A stretch of DNA of 64,000 nt, from the NCBI GenBank assembly GCA_031769625.1, contig JAUIMM010000124.1:10428001-10492000 (forward strand). Reading direction: 5' to 3'. The DNA comes from Taudactylus pleione. Its lineage: Eukaryota > Chordata > Amphibia > Anura > Myobatrachidae. This document shows, piece after piece, positions 23,668-34,599 of the stretch. Made by a program: the position numbers and the translations under genes. Position 1 is the first letter of the stretch. Every line of letters starts with the position of its first letter. The notes beneath the pieces are model-generated. The model was not told the DNA's origin. It saw only the letters and a list, made by a program, of their open reading frames with translations, and did not search any database.

Positions 23668-24606
23668 GGCCCTGATTCAGACCCACTCGCGAGCGGCTGT
23701 CCGCTTGCAAGTGGGTCGATGTTCTGCACTGAGCATGCGCACGACGGAGGGAGCTCCGTTGTGCGCATGCGCCAGACGCGACGAGCGAAGGAAAGTCCTT
23801 CGCTCGTTGTGTCTGATCAAAGGGGCGTGCTGTCGATGTTGATTGACAGCACGTCCCCTTTGGTGGGCGTGCCGGGGGCGTGCCTCCCGTCAGAAGCCGG
23901 CCCACTGACATCACTAGTGATGTCAATGGGAGTGATTTTGGCTCTGATAGAGCCAAAATCACTCCGGAGCTTGCGGTTGAAAACCTCAACCGCAGGCTCC
24001 GGCTCGCAGTTTCGATGGTCGCGATGGTCAAGACCATCGCGGCCATCAAACTGCACGCTCGTATAGGCTGTGGGTGGTGACCCTCAGCTATACGAGCGTC
24101 CAGGAGGACGCTCCATTTTTATGGAGGGCGGCCCTCATTCAGAGCGCCGTCGTGCGCATGCGCCAGACGCGACGAGCGAAGGAAAGTCCTTCGCTCGTTG
24201 TGTCTGATCAAAGGGGCGTGCTGTCGATGTTGATTGACAGCACGTCCCCTTTGGTGGGCATGCCGGGGGCGTGCCTCCCTGACGGGGGCGTTCCCAAGGG
24301 AACGCCTCCCGTCAGAAGCCGGCCCACTGACATCACTAGTGATGTCAATGGGAGTGATTTTGGCTCTGATAGAGCCAAAATCACTCCGGAGCTTGCGGTT
24401 GAAAACCTCAACCGCAGGCTCCGGCTCGCAGTTTCGATGGCCGCGATGGTCAAGACCATCGCGGCCATCAAACTGCACGCTCGTATAGGCTGTGGGTGGT
24501 GACCCACAGCTATACGAGCGTCCAGGAGGACGCTCCATTTTTATGGAGGGCGGCCCTCATTCAGAGCGTGCGCTCTGCTCAGAGCGTACGGCTCTGAATG
24601 AGGGCC
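23668..24606. mobile_element. GC-rich palindromic MITE with 3-bp TSD (ACT) and internal duplication
   Basis: 939 bp with ends GGCCCTGATTCAG and CTGAATGAGGGCC, flanked by ACT (23665-23667 and 24607-24609). The undisturbed palindrome arm confirms the empty site. A segment beginning GTGCGCATGCGCCAGACGCG occurs at 23761 and again at 24152, so about 391 bp is tandemly duplicated. Open frames inside are by-products of the GC-rich composition. Confidence 0.88.
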
Positions 24607-24925
24607 ACTATTTTTATATACACTGCTGATACTCCAAAAAAGCATTTTATATATTTGTTTTTATTCTTTTATTTCAGCTCTTTATTTTTTTATTTAATCA
24701 TTTATTTAACAGATACAGGGCCCAATCAGAGTAAGCCTTGTAAGCGCCTCCCTAATGACAGATTAGTGTATCTGGCCTGTGCATAGACAGGGCAATTAAT
24801 TAGTATGCAGCTGATACTGCACCCAGACAGGCAGTAATTAATGAACACATGAGAATAGCACAATATGATCTGCTAACTGCAAATCCTAACAAATTCACAT
24901 ATTGCATTTACACATACCTATTCCT

Positions 24926-25272
24926 CAGGGTTGCCTACCTTTAATATTCTCTTCCCGGGAGAAGCCCGGGTAAGAGAAGCAGCAGGGGGCCGATGGGGGC
25001 GGGGCTTGATGATTCGCATAGTGGTAAAATTGCCGCGATTGGGCACAATTTACATAGGGGGCGGGGCCAAATGCTGTGATTCATGCAGAATCACAGCTTA
25101 AGCCCCGCCCCCTTCACGGAGACCCGCGATTGCCGCGGGTATTCTCCTAATTCTGCCCACTTCACTAGGAAGTGGGCAGAATGCGGGAGAAATGCCTACC
25201 CTTCCGGGGGTGCGGGGGGTTACCCGAAAAATCGGGAGCCTCCCGCGAAAACCGGGAGGGTAGGCATGTATG
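24926..25272. mobile_element. hAT-like MITE with 8-bp TSD
   Basis: 347 bp. Ends CAGGGTTGCCTACC and GGTAGGCATGTATG are imperfect inverted repeats. CTATTCCT occurs at 24918-24925 and 25273-25280, the 8-bp duplication usual for hAT. The interior has CCGGGAGAAGCCCGGG and GGGGGCGGGGC motifs and no transposase. Confidence 0.85.
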
Positions 25273-25545
25273 CTATTCCTCAATATACATACTGTGATTA
25301 CCATATTCATTACCTACCACTATGTGAACATACCAATGTAATCTTTGCACATTTTTATATAATCTTTACACAAAGCGCTTCCCTGACATTAAACAGTACT
25401 AAGTGTCAGTATTAGGATGCACGGGCTGTAACTCCATCTACCACTGCCAGGCGCAACATCAGTAATTGGGCAGGTGATTTCGGTGGGTTGTGACTGAGCT
25501 TAGCTAGCAGCAATGCTGTGACCTGGACTGCATAGTGTGCTTGGA

Positions 25546-26070
25546 GATGTCAGGTAAGGCGTTTCCTCACTTGCGGGGATTCAAGCATAGCAGTCTTTGC
25601 TTCTGGTGTAGAGACGCATCAGAAGCCGCTGCTGTAAGCACCAGGGATTGTCCGCGTCCTTACTACACCAGCCGGGGCCTTATCGTCTGATGCCGGGGAT
25701 CATTAGCAGACACAATCTGCTGCTACAATGTCAGTGTACCCGGTTGGTTAATGCAGCATTAGGGAATGTAGGCGCTCCCCCGGCAGCTTCTCCCCCGACC
25801 CAGACGCAGTCCTGATAAATATGTTTCACCATCCGGGTTGCTCCGTCTGCCCTCCATGTGTATGAGATGCTCACGGTCCACGCTCAGTGCACCTGGTAGC
25901 TGTGGTCTCAGGAGGGTCTGGCAGTCTCCCTGTATACCTCTAATTTGGTTGAGGTATGCGGTGCACTATAGCCTACTATTACTTTGCGTTGCTGAACTTG
26001 ATTTTGAGCCCATTGTAATTATATTAGATATGCATTGTATGTGACTGTTTGCTAGCTGCTGATTGCATTT
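25546..26070. repeat. Dispersed repeat, first tandem copy
   Basis: Starts GATGTCAGG and contains TTGCTTCTGGTGTAGAGA, CCAGAAGCCGCTGCTGTAAG, CCTCCATGTGTATGAGATG, CACGGTCCACG and GTGACTGTTTGCTAGCTGC. The same order is found at 26253-26501 joined to 32894-33105, about 707 bp downstream. It is the uninterrupted reference for the hAT insertion site. Confidence 0.8.
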
Positions 26071-26252
26071 GTACTTATACCACTGTGATTGTGATTTAGT
26101 GCTTATTTCCAAATTTCTGCTGTCAATTATAACTATCACTGTTATTTTTTTCTGAGTGCTTCACATTCATTAGATTTGTGAAGACTGTCACATAAAACTT
26201 TGCGTTTGTTGCCTTTACTTTAAATATGTGAAAAGATAAAGGAAAACTCAGA

Positions 26253-26501
26253 GATGTCAGGAGGCGATTCCTCGCTTGCGGGGAATCGCACGTGGCAGTA
26301 CTTGCTTCTGGTGTAGAGATGTACCAGAAGCCGCTGCTGTAAGTACCAGGCGTCCTTACTACACCAGCTGGGCCCTTATCGTCTGACGCCGGAGATCAGT
26401 AGCAGACGCATATCTGTTGCCACGAGGCCAGCATACCCGGTTCGTTAATGCAGCTTACCGGAGGTTTTAGGTTGCTCAGCCTACCCTCCATGTGTATGAG
26501 A
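26253..26501. repeat. Dispersed repeat, second copy, left half
   Basis: Homologous to 25546-25867, with a deletion of about 73 bp. It ends in GTATGAGA, the left target duplication of the hAT element. The right half continues at 32894. Confidence 0.8.
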
Positions 26502-27135
26502 TAGGGGTGTGCACTGGCCACTTTTCGTGTTTTGTGTTTTGGTTTTGGATCTGGATCTTTCTTCGTGTTTTGGATCTGGATTGGTTTTGCCAAAACCACC
26601 CATCCGTGTTTTGGGTTCTGGGTTTTGTTTTTTGGATCTGTATTTTTTGAAAAAAAGCATAAAAACAGCTAAAATCACAGAATTTGTAGGTTTTTCTGCT
26701 CCTATGCTATTATTAACCTCAATAACCTTAATTTCCACTCATTTCCAGTCTATTCTGAACACCTCACACCTCACAATAGTGTTTTTATGTCCAAAAGGTT
26801 GCACCGAGGTAGCTGGATGACTATGCTAAGCGACACGAGTGGGCGGCACAAACACGTGACACATCTAGGCGTGATACTGCAGTGGCAGACAGGATGGCAG
26901 TTTGAAAAACTAGGCCCCAAACTGTACATAATGCAAAGAAAAAAAAGAGGTGCAAGATGGAATTGTCCTTGGGCCCTCCCACCCACCCTTATGTTGTATA
27001 AACAGGACATACACACTTTAACAAACCAATCATTTCAGCGCCAGGGTCTGCCACACAACTGTGGCTGAAATGATTGGTTCGTTTGGGCCCGCACAAAACA
27101 AGCTGGCAATTAATGTGTCCCTGCACAAACTGGCT

Positions 27136-30100
27136 CTACGGAGGCAAGATGTCATCCTCATCCTCCTCATCCACCGATTCCTCACCCTCTTCAGTGTGTA
27201 CATCCTCATCCTCACAAAGTATTAACTCGTCCCCACTTGAATCCACCACCACAGGTCCCTCTGTACGTTCTGGAGGCTGGTCTCCCTGGAAGAGCTGATA
27301 ATTCATTTTGATGAACATCATCTTCTCCACATTCTGTGGAAGCAACCTCCTACGCCTTTCGCTGACAAGGTTCCCGGCTGCACTAAACAATCTTTCGGAG
27401 AACACACTGGAGGGGGGGCAACTCAGGTGAAATAGATCCAGTTTGTACAGGGGCCTCCAAATTGCCTCTTTTTCCTGCCAGTACAGGTATGGACTGTCTG
27501 ACATGCCTACTTGGATGCTGTCACCGATGTAATCCTCCACCATTCTGTCAATGGTGACAGTATCATATGCAGTGACAGTAGACATGTCAGAAATTGTTGC
27601 CAGGTCCTTCAGTCCGGACCAGATGTCCAAACTTGGTCCTGCCTGCCCTGCATCACCGCCAGCGGGTTGCTTAGGATACCTAAGTTTTTTCCTGGCAGCC
27701 CCAGTTGCGGGAGAAAATGAAGAAGGAGCTGTTGACGTGTCACGTTCCGCTTCAGCTGACAGTGTGTTCACCAGCAGGTCTTTGCACCTCTGCAGGCTTG
27801 TGTCGGCCGGAAAGAGAGACACCACATAGGCTTTAAACCTAGGATCGAGCACGGTGGCCAAAATGTAGTGGTCTGATTTCAACAGATTGACCACCCTGGA
27901 ATCCTGGCAAAGCGAATGAAGGGCTTCATCCACAAGTCCCACATGCCGAGCGGAATCGCTCCGTCTTAGCTCCTCCTTCACTTTCTCCAGCTGCTTCTGC
28001 AAAAGCCTGATGAGGGGAATGACCTGACTCAAGCTGGCAGTGTCTGAACTGACTTCACGTGTGGCAAGTTCGAAGGGCTGGAGAACCTTGCACAACACGG
28101 AAATCATTCTCCACTGCGCTTGAGTCAGGTGCATACCCCCTCCTTTGCCTATCTCATAGGTGGATGTATAGGCTTGAATGGCCTTTTGCTGCTCCTCCAT
28201 CCTCTGAAGCATATAGAGGGTTGAGTTCCACCATGTCACAACCTCTTGCTTCAGGTGATGGCGGGGCAGGTTCAAGAGTGTTTGCTGGTGCTCCAGTCTT
28301 CGGCACGCAGTCGCTGAATGGCGAAAGTGGGCAGAAATTTTTCGGGCCACCCAAAGCGTCTCCTGCACGCCCCTGTCGCTTTTCAGAAAATTCTGCACCA
28401 CCAAGTTTATTGTGTGAGCAAAACATGGGACGTGCTGGAATTTGCCCAGATGTAATGCCCGCACAATATTGGTGGCGTTGTCAGATATCACAAATCCCCA
28501 GGAGAGTCTAAGTGGGGTAAGCCACTGGGCGATGATTTCCCTCAGTTTCTCTAAGAGGTTGTCGGCGGTGTGCCTCTTACTGAAACTGATGATACACAGC
28601 GTAGCCTGCCTTGGAACGAGCTGGCGTTTCTGAGATGCTGCGACTGGTGACGCTGCTGCTGTTGCTGCGTAAGGTGATACATCTACCCAGTGGGCTGTCA
28701 CAGTCATATAGTCCTTAGTCTGCCCAGTTCCACTTGTCCACATGTCCGTGGTTAAGTGGACATTGGGTACAACCGCATTTTTCAGGACACTGAGGACACT
28801 TTTTCTGACGTTTCTGTACAGTCTCGGTATCGCCTGCCTAGTGAAGTGGAATCTAGATGGGATTTGGAACCGGGGACACACTACCTCCATCAATTGTCTA
28901 AATCCCACTGCACTAATGGCGGATACCGGACGCACGTCTAACACCAACATAGCAGTCAAGGCCTCAGTTATACGTTTTGCTTCAGGATGACTGCTGTCGT
29001 ACTTCATCCTCCTCGCTAAGGACTGTTGGAGGGTCAATTGTTTAGTAAAAGTAGTGGTGTTCCTACTTCCTCTCTGGGATGATGAACGACTCCCAGCAGC
29101 AGCAACAGCAGCAGCGGCAGAAGGAGGCGTAGCAATGCAGGATCCTCCGGAGGAATCCCCGATAGGAGAGTCAGTCATGCCAGTGACATGGCCTGCAGGA
29201 CTACTTCCGATCCTGACTAAGGAGGAAATTGACGAGGACGGAGTTGACGGTGTGGTTTGCAGGCGTTTGGATACAACAGGACAACGGGATTTAGGTGTCC
29301 CTGGAATGCTTACGTTCTTAGCCAAAGTTTCTGAACTTGACAGTAACTTATTATGAACACGCTGCAGGTGCCGTATAAGGGAGGATGTTCCTAGGTGGTT
29401 AACGTCCCTACCCCGACTTATTCCACCTTTACATAAGGTACATATGGCAAGACAGTTGTTGTCCGGATTTGGATAGAAATATTGCCAGACCAAAGAGGTG
29501 GAATGTTTGGTCTTCTGCCCAGGCATGACCGTGATGGGCTTTTTCATCCCACGGACAACAACTGTCTCCCCCGGAGCCTGATTTAAACAAACCACATCAC
29601 CATCAGAATCCTCCTCGCCAACTTCCTCCTCAGCGCCAGCTACACCAGTATCCTCATCCTATTGTACTTCAACAGTGACATCTTCAATTTGCACATCAGC
29701 AAGTGGACTGTGGGTGCTCCTTTCAGCACTTGCAGGGGGCGTGCAAATGGTGGAAAGAGCCACCTCTTCCCGTCCAGTGCTGGGAAGGTCAGGCATCGCA
29801 ACCACCACCACACTTGGACTCTCCTTGGGGATTTGTGATATCTTCTTAGAAAGCACAGTTCTTCGCTGTGCTTTTGCCAGCTTAACTCTTTTGATTTTTT
29901 TAGTGGGAGGAGGGCTTCCATCGTCATGTGAAGCTGAAGCACTAGTCATGAACATACTAGAGATCGACCTTAGCCGTTCCTTGCCACTCCGTGTCGTAAA
30001 TGGCATATTGGCAAGTTTACGTTTCTCTTCAGCTGATTTAAATGTTTTTTTCAAGGTCATTTTCCTGAACTTTGTCATTTGGGATTGTATGTGCCCTCTA

Positions 30101-30249
30101 TTATGACATTGGGCATCGCCCTTGGCAGACGACGTTGATGGCATGTTATCGTCTATGTCATGACTAGTGGCAGCAGCTTCAGCACTAGGAGGAAGTGGTT
30201 CTTGATCTTTCTCTATTTTATTTTTATCGGAGAAAGTTTGGTCCTCCAT
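27136..30249 (-). pseudogene. hAT transposase (BED finger), near-intact with one in-frame stop
   Basis: One reading frame from the ATG at 30249 to the TAG at 27138-27136, 1037 codons, interrupted only by a TAG at 29661-29659 (codon 197). The related copy A has CAG there, so a single C-to-T change explains it. Domains: basic and Ser/Pro-rich N-terminus (1-150), acidic segment (about 198-220), BED finger about 237-290 (SLVWQYFYP, CTLC, RHLQRVH), RNase-H-like core with TTDMW and SDNATN for the metal-binding Asp residues and CFAHTINL for the hAT CxxH, and the C-terminal dimerisation block SERLFSAAGNLVSERRRRLL. hAT transposases cut and paste DNA with 8-bp duplications, as seen here. The 819-residue distal part could still be made from an internal start, but this would remove the acidic N-terminus. 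Whether it is expressed is unknown. Confidence 0.95.
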
Positions 30250-30319
30250 TTATGTTATATCGATTTGATATATACGTGCGGCTAAACACAGAAAATATTT
30301 TTTTATTTTTGCTGGAGAG
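30250..30319. other. Spacer between transposase ATG and array
   Basis: Contains TTATATCGATTTGATATATACGTGCGGC, ending in a partial array unit. No obvious splice acceptor was recognised upstream of the ATG. Confidence 0.4.
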
Positions 30320-32335
30320 TAGTGCACTTTGTGGGTTACACCAGCCTTTAAGAAATGAGCCAGCCGGCTCTTTACTTATGGGACACAGGCGCACGCTTGG
30401 CGCTGCTCCTTTGTTGATGCACGTGTGGCTACTGCGCACACAATTCACAAACACAGAAAATAATTATTTTTTTGGTTTGGACTGGAGTGTACTTTGGGGG
30501 TTACAGCACCCTTTAACGGTCAAGCCAGCCGGCCCTTTACTTATGACACAGGCGCATGCTTGGCACTACTTTGTTGATGCACGTGCGGCTACTGCGCACA
30601 CAATTCACAAACACAGAAAATATTTTTTTTTTGGTTTGGAGTGTACTTTGGGGGTTACAGCACCCTTTAACGGTCAAGCCAGCCGGCCCTTTACTTTTGA
30701 CACAGGCGCACGCTTGGCACTACTTTGTTGATGCACGTGCGGCTACTGCGCACACAATTCACAAACACAGAAAATATTTTTTTTTTGGTTTGGAGTGTAC
30801 TTTGGGGGTTACAGCACCCTTTAACGGTCAAGCCAGCTGGCCCTTTACTTATGACACAGGCGCACGCTTGGCACTACTTTGTTGATGCACGTGCGGCTAC
30901 TGCGCACACAATTCACAACCACAGAAAATATTTTTTTTTAGTTTGGAGTGTACTTTGGGGGTTACAGCACCCTTTAACAGTCAAGCCAGCCGGCCCTTTA
31001 CTTATGACACAGGCGCACGCTTGGCACTACTTTGTTGATGCACGTGCGGCTACTGCGCACACAATTCACAAACACAGAAAATATTTTTTTTTTGCTTTGG
31101 AGTGTACTTTGGGGGTTACAGCACCCTTTAACAGTCAAGACAGCCGGCCCTTTACTTATGACACAGGCGCAAGCTTGGCACTACTTTGTTGATGCACGTG
31201 CGGCTACTGCGCATACAATTCACAAACACAGAAAATATATTTTTTTGGGTTTGGAGTGTACTTTGGGGGTTACAGCACCCTTTAACGGTCAAGCCAGCTG
31301 GCCCTTTACTTATGACACAGGCGCACGCTTGGCACTACTTTGTTGATGCACGTGCGGCTACTGCGCACACAATTCACAAACACAGAAAATAATTTTTTTT
31401 TTGGTGTGGACTGGAGTGTACTTTGGGGGTTACAGCACCCTTTAACGCTCAAGCCAGCCGGCCCTTTACTTATGACACAGGCGCACGCTTGGCACTACTT
31501 TGTTGATGCACGTGCGGCTACTGCGCACGCAATTCACAAACACAGAAAATATTTTTTTTTTGGTTTGGAGTGTACTTTGGGGGTTACAGCACCCTTTAAT
31601 GGTCAAGCCAGCCGGCCCTTTACTTATGACACAGGCGCATGCTTGACACTACTTTGTTGATGCACGTGCGGCTACTGCGCACACAATTCACAAACACAGA
31701 AAATAATTATTTTTTTGGTTTGGACTGGAGTGTACTTTGGGGGTTACAGCACCCTTTAACGGTCAAGCCAGCCGGCCCTTTACTTATGACACAGGCGCAC
31801 GCTTGTCACTACTTTGTTGATGCACGTGCGGCTACTGCGCACACAATTAACAAACACAGAAAATAATTTTTTTTTTGGTTTGGACTAGAGTGTACTTTGG
31901 GGGTTACAGCATCCTTTAACGGTCAAGCCAGCCGGCCCTTTACTTATGACACAGGCGCACGCTTGGCACTACTTTGTTGATGCACGTGCGGCTACTGCGC
32001 ACACAATTCACAAACACAGAAAATATTTTTTTTTTGGTTTGGAGTGTACTTTGGGGGTTACAGCACCCTTTAACGGTCAAGCCAGCCGGCCCTTTACTTA
32101 TGACACAGGCGCACGCTTGGCACTACTTTGTTGATGCACGTGCGGCTACTGCGCACACAATTCACAAACACAGAAAATAAAATTTTTTTTGGTTTGGACT
32201 GGAGTGTACTTTGGGGGTTACAGCACCCTTTAACGGTCAAGCCTGCCGGCCCTTTACTTATGATACAGGCGCACGCTTGGCACTACTTTGGTGATGCACG
32301 TGCGGCTACTGCGCACACAATTCACGAACACACAA
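30320..32335. repeat. Minisatellite array of the hAT element (154/160-bp units)
   Basis: Thirteen units. The ACTTTGGGGG start recurs at 30491, 30645, 30799, 30952, 31106, 31260, 31420, 31574, 31734, 31894, 32048 and 32208, after a diverged first unit. Spacing is 153-154 or 160 bp, the longer form having a GGACTG insertion. Almost every unit carries GCACGTGCGGC (an E-box palindrome CACGTG), TGCGCACAC and GACACAGGCGCACGC. The units are nearly identical, which indicates recent amplification or homogenisation. Open frames within the array are by-products of the repeat. Confidence 0.95.
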
Positions 32336-32726
32336 AAAATATTATTTTTTTAGCACTTGGGGGGAGCACCCCTGATGGACAGAGCACCCCCTGGACAACA
32401 CTACAGCACCCCTTTAGGACTGGGACACTGCACAGGACTTTGGAGTGGACACAGCCCCTATGGAGAACTGACTGCACAACACAGTCCAGCCAGCCCCTAT
32501 GGACTTTGAAGTAGTGGACACAGCCCCTATTAACAACAGCAGCACAGCACAACACAGCCAGCCCCTATGGACTTTGAAGTAGTGGACAACAGTAGCACAG
32601 CGCAGCACAGCACAGCACAACACTACTCTGCACTACACTACACTACACAGCCCAGCCAGCCCTAACTCCCACCCTCCCTCTTCACTGTCCACAGCCGAGT
32701 GAGAAAATGGCGCCGAAGCGGGTACC
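32336..32726. other. 5' leader of the hAT element
   Basis: Short imperfect repeats (GGGGAGCACCCCTGATGGAC, CAGCCCCTATGGA, GACTTTGAAGTAGTGGACA, CAGCACAACAC). The same leader occurs in copies A and C. No ORF is supported. Confidence 0.7.
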
Positions 32727-32733
32727 TTGTATA
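32727..32733 (-). promoter_or_regulatory. TATA-like box of the main hAT element
   Basis: TATACAA followed by GG and, downstream, GGCGCCATTTTCTCACTC. It differs by one base from the TATATAA of copy C. It lies about 160 bp inside the 5' terminus and about 2.5 kb upstream of the transposase ATG, so the array would lie in the leader or a leader intron. Confidence 0.55.
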
Positions 32734-32893
32734 GGATCCAAAACCCGCGAGACTCGGAAGGCGGGATGATGACGTTTTGCCTCGATTTCAGATCCGAGTC
32801 AGGCGGGAAAAGTCGAGCCTGACTCGGATCTGCCTCGGATCGTGGTGGCTCGGGGGGGTTCGGATTTCAGAAATCCGAACCCGCTCACCCCTA

Positions 32894-33105
32894 GTATGAG
32901 ATGTTCACGGTCCACGGAGTGCACCTGGTAGCTGTTGGTCTCAGGATGGTTTGGGTCAGTCTCCCTGTATACCTCTCCCTTGGTTAAGGTATATGGTGCG
33001 CTATGTCCTACTAATACTTTGTGCTGCTGTAGTTGATTTTGAGCATGTTATAATTATATTATATATGCATGGTATGTGACTGTTTGCTAGCTGCAGACTG
33101 ACTAT
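32894..33105. repeat. Dispersed repeat, second copy, right half
   Basis: Begins with the right GTATGAGA duplication and follows 25860-26050 (CACGGTCCACG, GTGCACCTGGTAGCTG, GTGACTGTTTGCTAGCTGC). Similarity ends near 33105. Confidence 0.8.
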
Positions 33106-34599
33106 GCTCATGAAAATCATGTACGGCATAGGTGTCCTCACAGGACATAAAGGTATTGGTGATATTGCATTGTTACCTTTATATATACGTATATATATGC
33201 TAAGCATACAAGGAAAAAGGAATTCAGACAGTTATGATGATCACTTCTATTGTTCCATTTGACCCTCAACTACAAGGATGTGTAGGGGTTAAATTGTACT
33301 TCACATTTACTTGTGAAGACTGAGCTGCCCATCCCCCTCTAATTAATTGGAGATGCTCAGCTGAAATTGATCATGGAAATGTTTGCTATGGAGTGTTTTG
33401 ATCTCTCTCTGAGTATACCTTTCTCCTAGGACCAAGGTATATATTACTGTAATCCTACCAACTTTGGTGTTTGTATAAGTTGATACGATGCTGACTTGTA
33501 AGTAGAGGAGGCAGAATATTTATATGCATATAGATCCTACCAAGCTTATGTGTTTTGGGTAGTTGATTTTAATGCCCTTTTTCAAATATATTATATGCTA
33601 ACTCTGCTGGAAAGAAAAGTTTTTTGTTTTCTGTTGTGTTACTAACCCCCTACTACCTGATATATAGGGGTTAGAGAATACTTCAATTTAATTTTATCTG
33701 TGAAAGGGGTCACATTGTATTATTAACCCTACACTGGTGTAGGTTTCTTGGAAGTAATTCTCATGTCTCAGGACAAAGGTAAAAAGGAGACCTGTTGTCT
33801 CTGTGCTGGTTTCATGTAATGTAAATCCTGTGCAGTTGCAGAGGATGCACAGTGCCTCCCAGGATTTCATATAAGATGGACTGTGGTTTGATTGTTATAC
33901 AGCACAACAGTCCACCTCGCCAGCACCTGTTCAGGGATCAGCCTCCACACTGTCTCACATTTTTTGATTACCCACAGGGTTACAGCCTATGTTTCCTGTT
34001 CCCATACATCCTTCCTGGATGGAGGGTTATGTTCACTCAGTTCAGAATCTGTTTTTTAGCATCTACTTATCTGCACATGTGACAGGCGAATAAGGCATCA
34101 GCTGTCTAGATATATAGATGGACTGCACCATTTTTTCAGTTCATCCTGTTTCAGATTCTGATATATCAATTAAGGGGGCAGAGGATACACAAGTGTCTCC
34201 CTCTGGGCCTATCTCGGAGGAGGAGCATCGGTCATCAATGGATGTTACTCTCTAACAGGGGCGGTTAATTCAATCCTCATTATAGAGAATGAAGTACCAG
34301 CTCCTGAAGCCTAATAAACCTGGTGTTCAGACACCAGAAGGTGATTTTAGGCTAGATTCCCTCAGTCTGAACAACTCACTGAGCTTATAGGGGAAGCATG
34401 GAACACTCCAGCTACACTGTTCCAGATTCCAAAAAAGATTATTAACTTTTTACAAACACCCTTCCTACTGGGGATTTTTACGGGATGGTTTCCTAGAGGG
34501 TTACACCCAAGAAAGTGTTTGCACAACTCTCCCATCAGATCCTATCAAAACCATTTATGCTCTGCTAAGTTCAGGGGTAATAATCCTGGTTCCTTTAAC

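Larger units (their letters stand above)
22945..25392. repeat. Large palindrome (inverted repeat) with nested insertions
   Basis: The left arm 22945-23343 pairs with a right arm made of 23644-23667, 24607-24925 and 25273-25392, around a loop of about 300 bp (23344-23643). Landmarks in both arms include GTCAGGGAAGCGCTT, GGTAGGTAATGAATATGG, TATGTATATTGAGGAATAGG, GAAATAAAAGAATAAAAA and ATGCTTTTTTGGAGTATCA. The right arm is split by two later elements (23668-24606 and 24926-25272). Some AT-rich stretches of the arms differ in length. Origin unknown. Confidence 0.85.
26502..32893 (-). mobile_element. Complete hAT transposon, 6.4 kb, 8-bp TSD
   Basis: 6392 bp. The 3' end begins TAGGGGTGTGC and the 5' end finishes GCTCACCCCTA. 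GTATGAGA flanks it at 26494-26501 and 32894-32901, and the uninterrupted relative at 25546-26070 shows GTATGAGA once. Order from the 5' end: terminus with GGATTTCAGAAATCCGAAC inverted repeat, TATA box, leader, 13-unit minisatellite, a 1038-codon transposase frame with one stop, 3' leader with GGATCTGG/TTTTGGTTTTGG repeats. It is the best preserved element in the window. Confidence 0.95.

Noticed and set aside
30320..32335. Possible CRISPR-like array or a repeat-encoded protein family
   Set aside because: Units are 154-160 bp, contiguous and without variable spacers. The many overlapping ORFs are the same repeat read in rotating frames.
26502..32893. Domesticated ZBED-type host gene
   Set aside because: Complete transposon ends, a perfect 8-bp duplication, a stop codon and several sister copies show that it is a mobile element.
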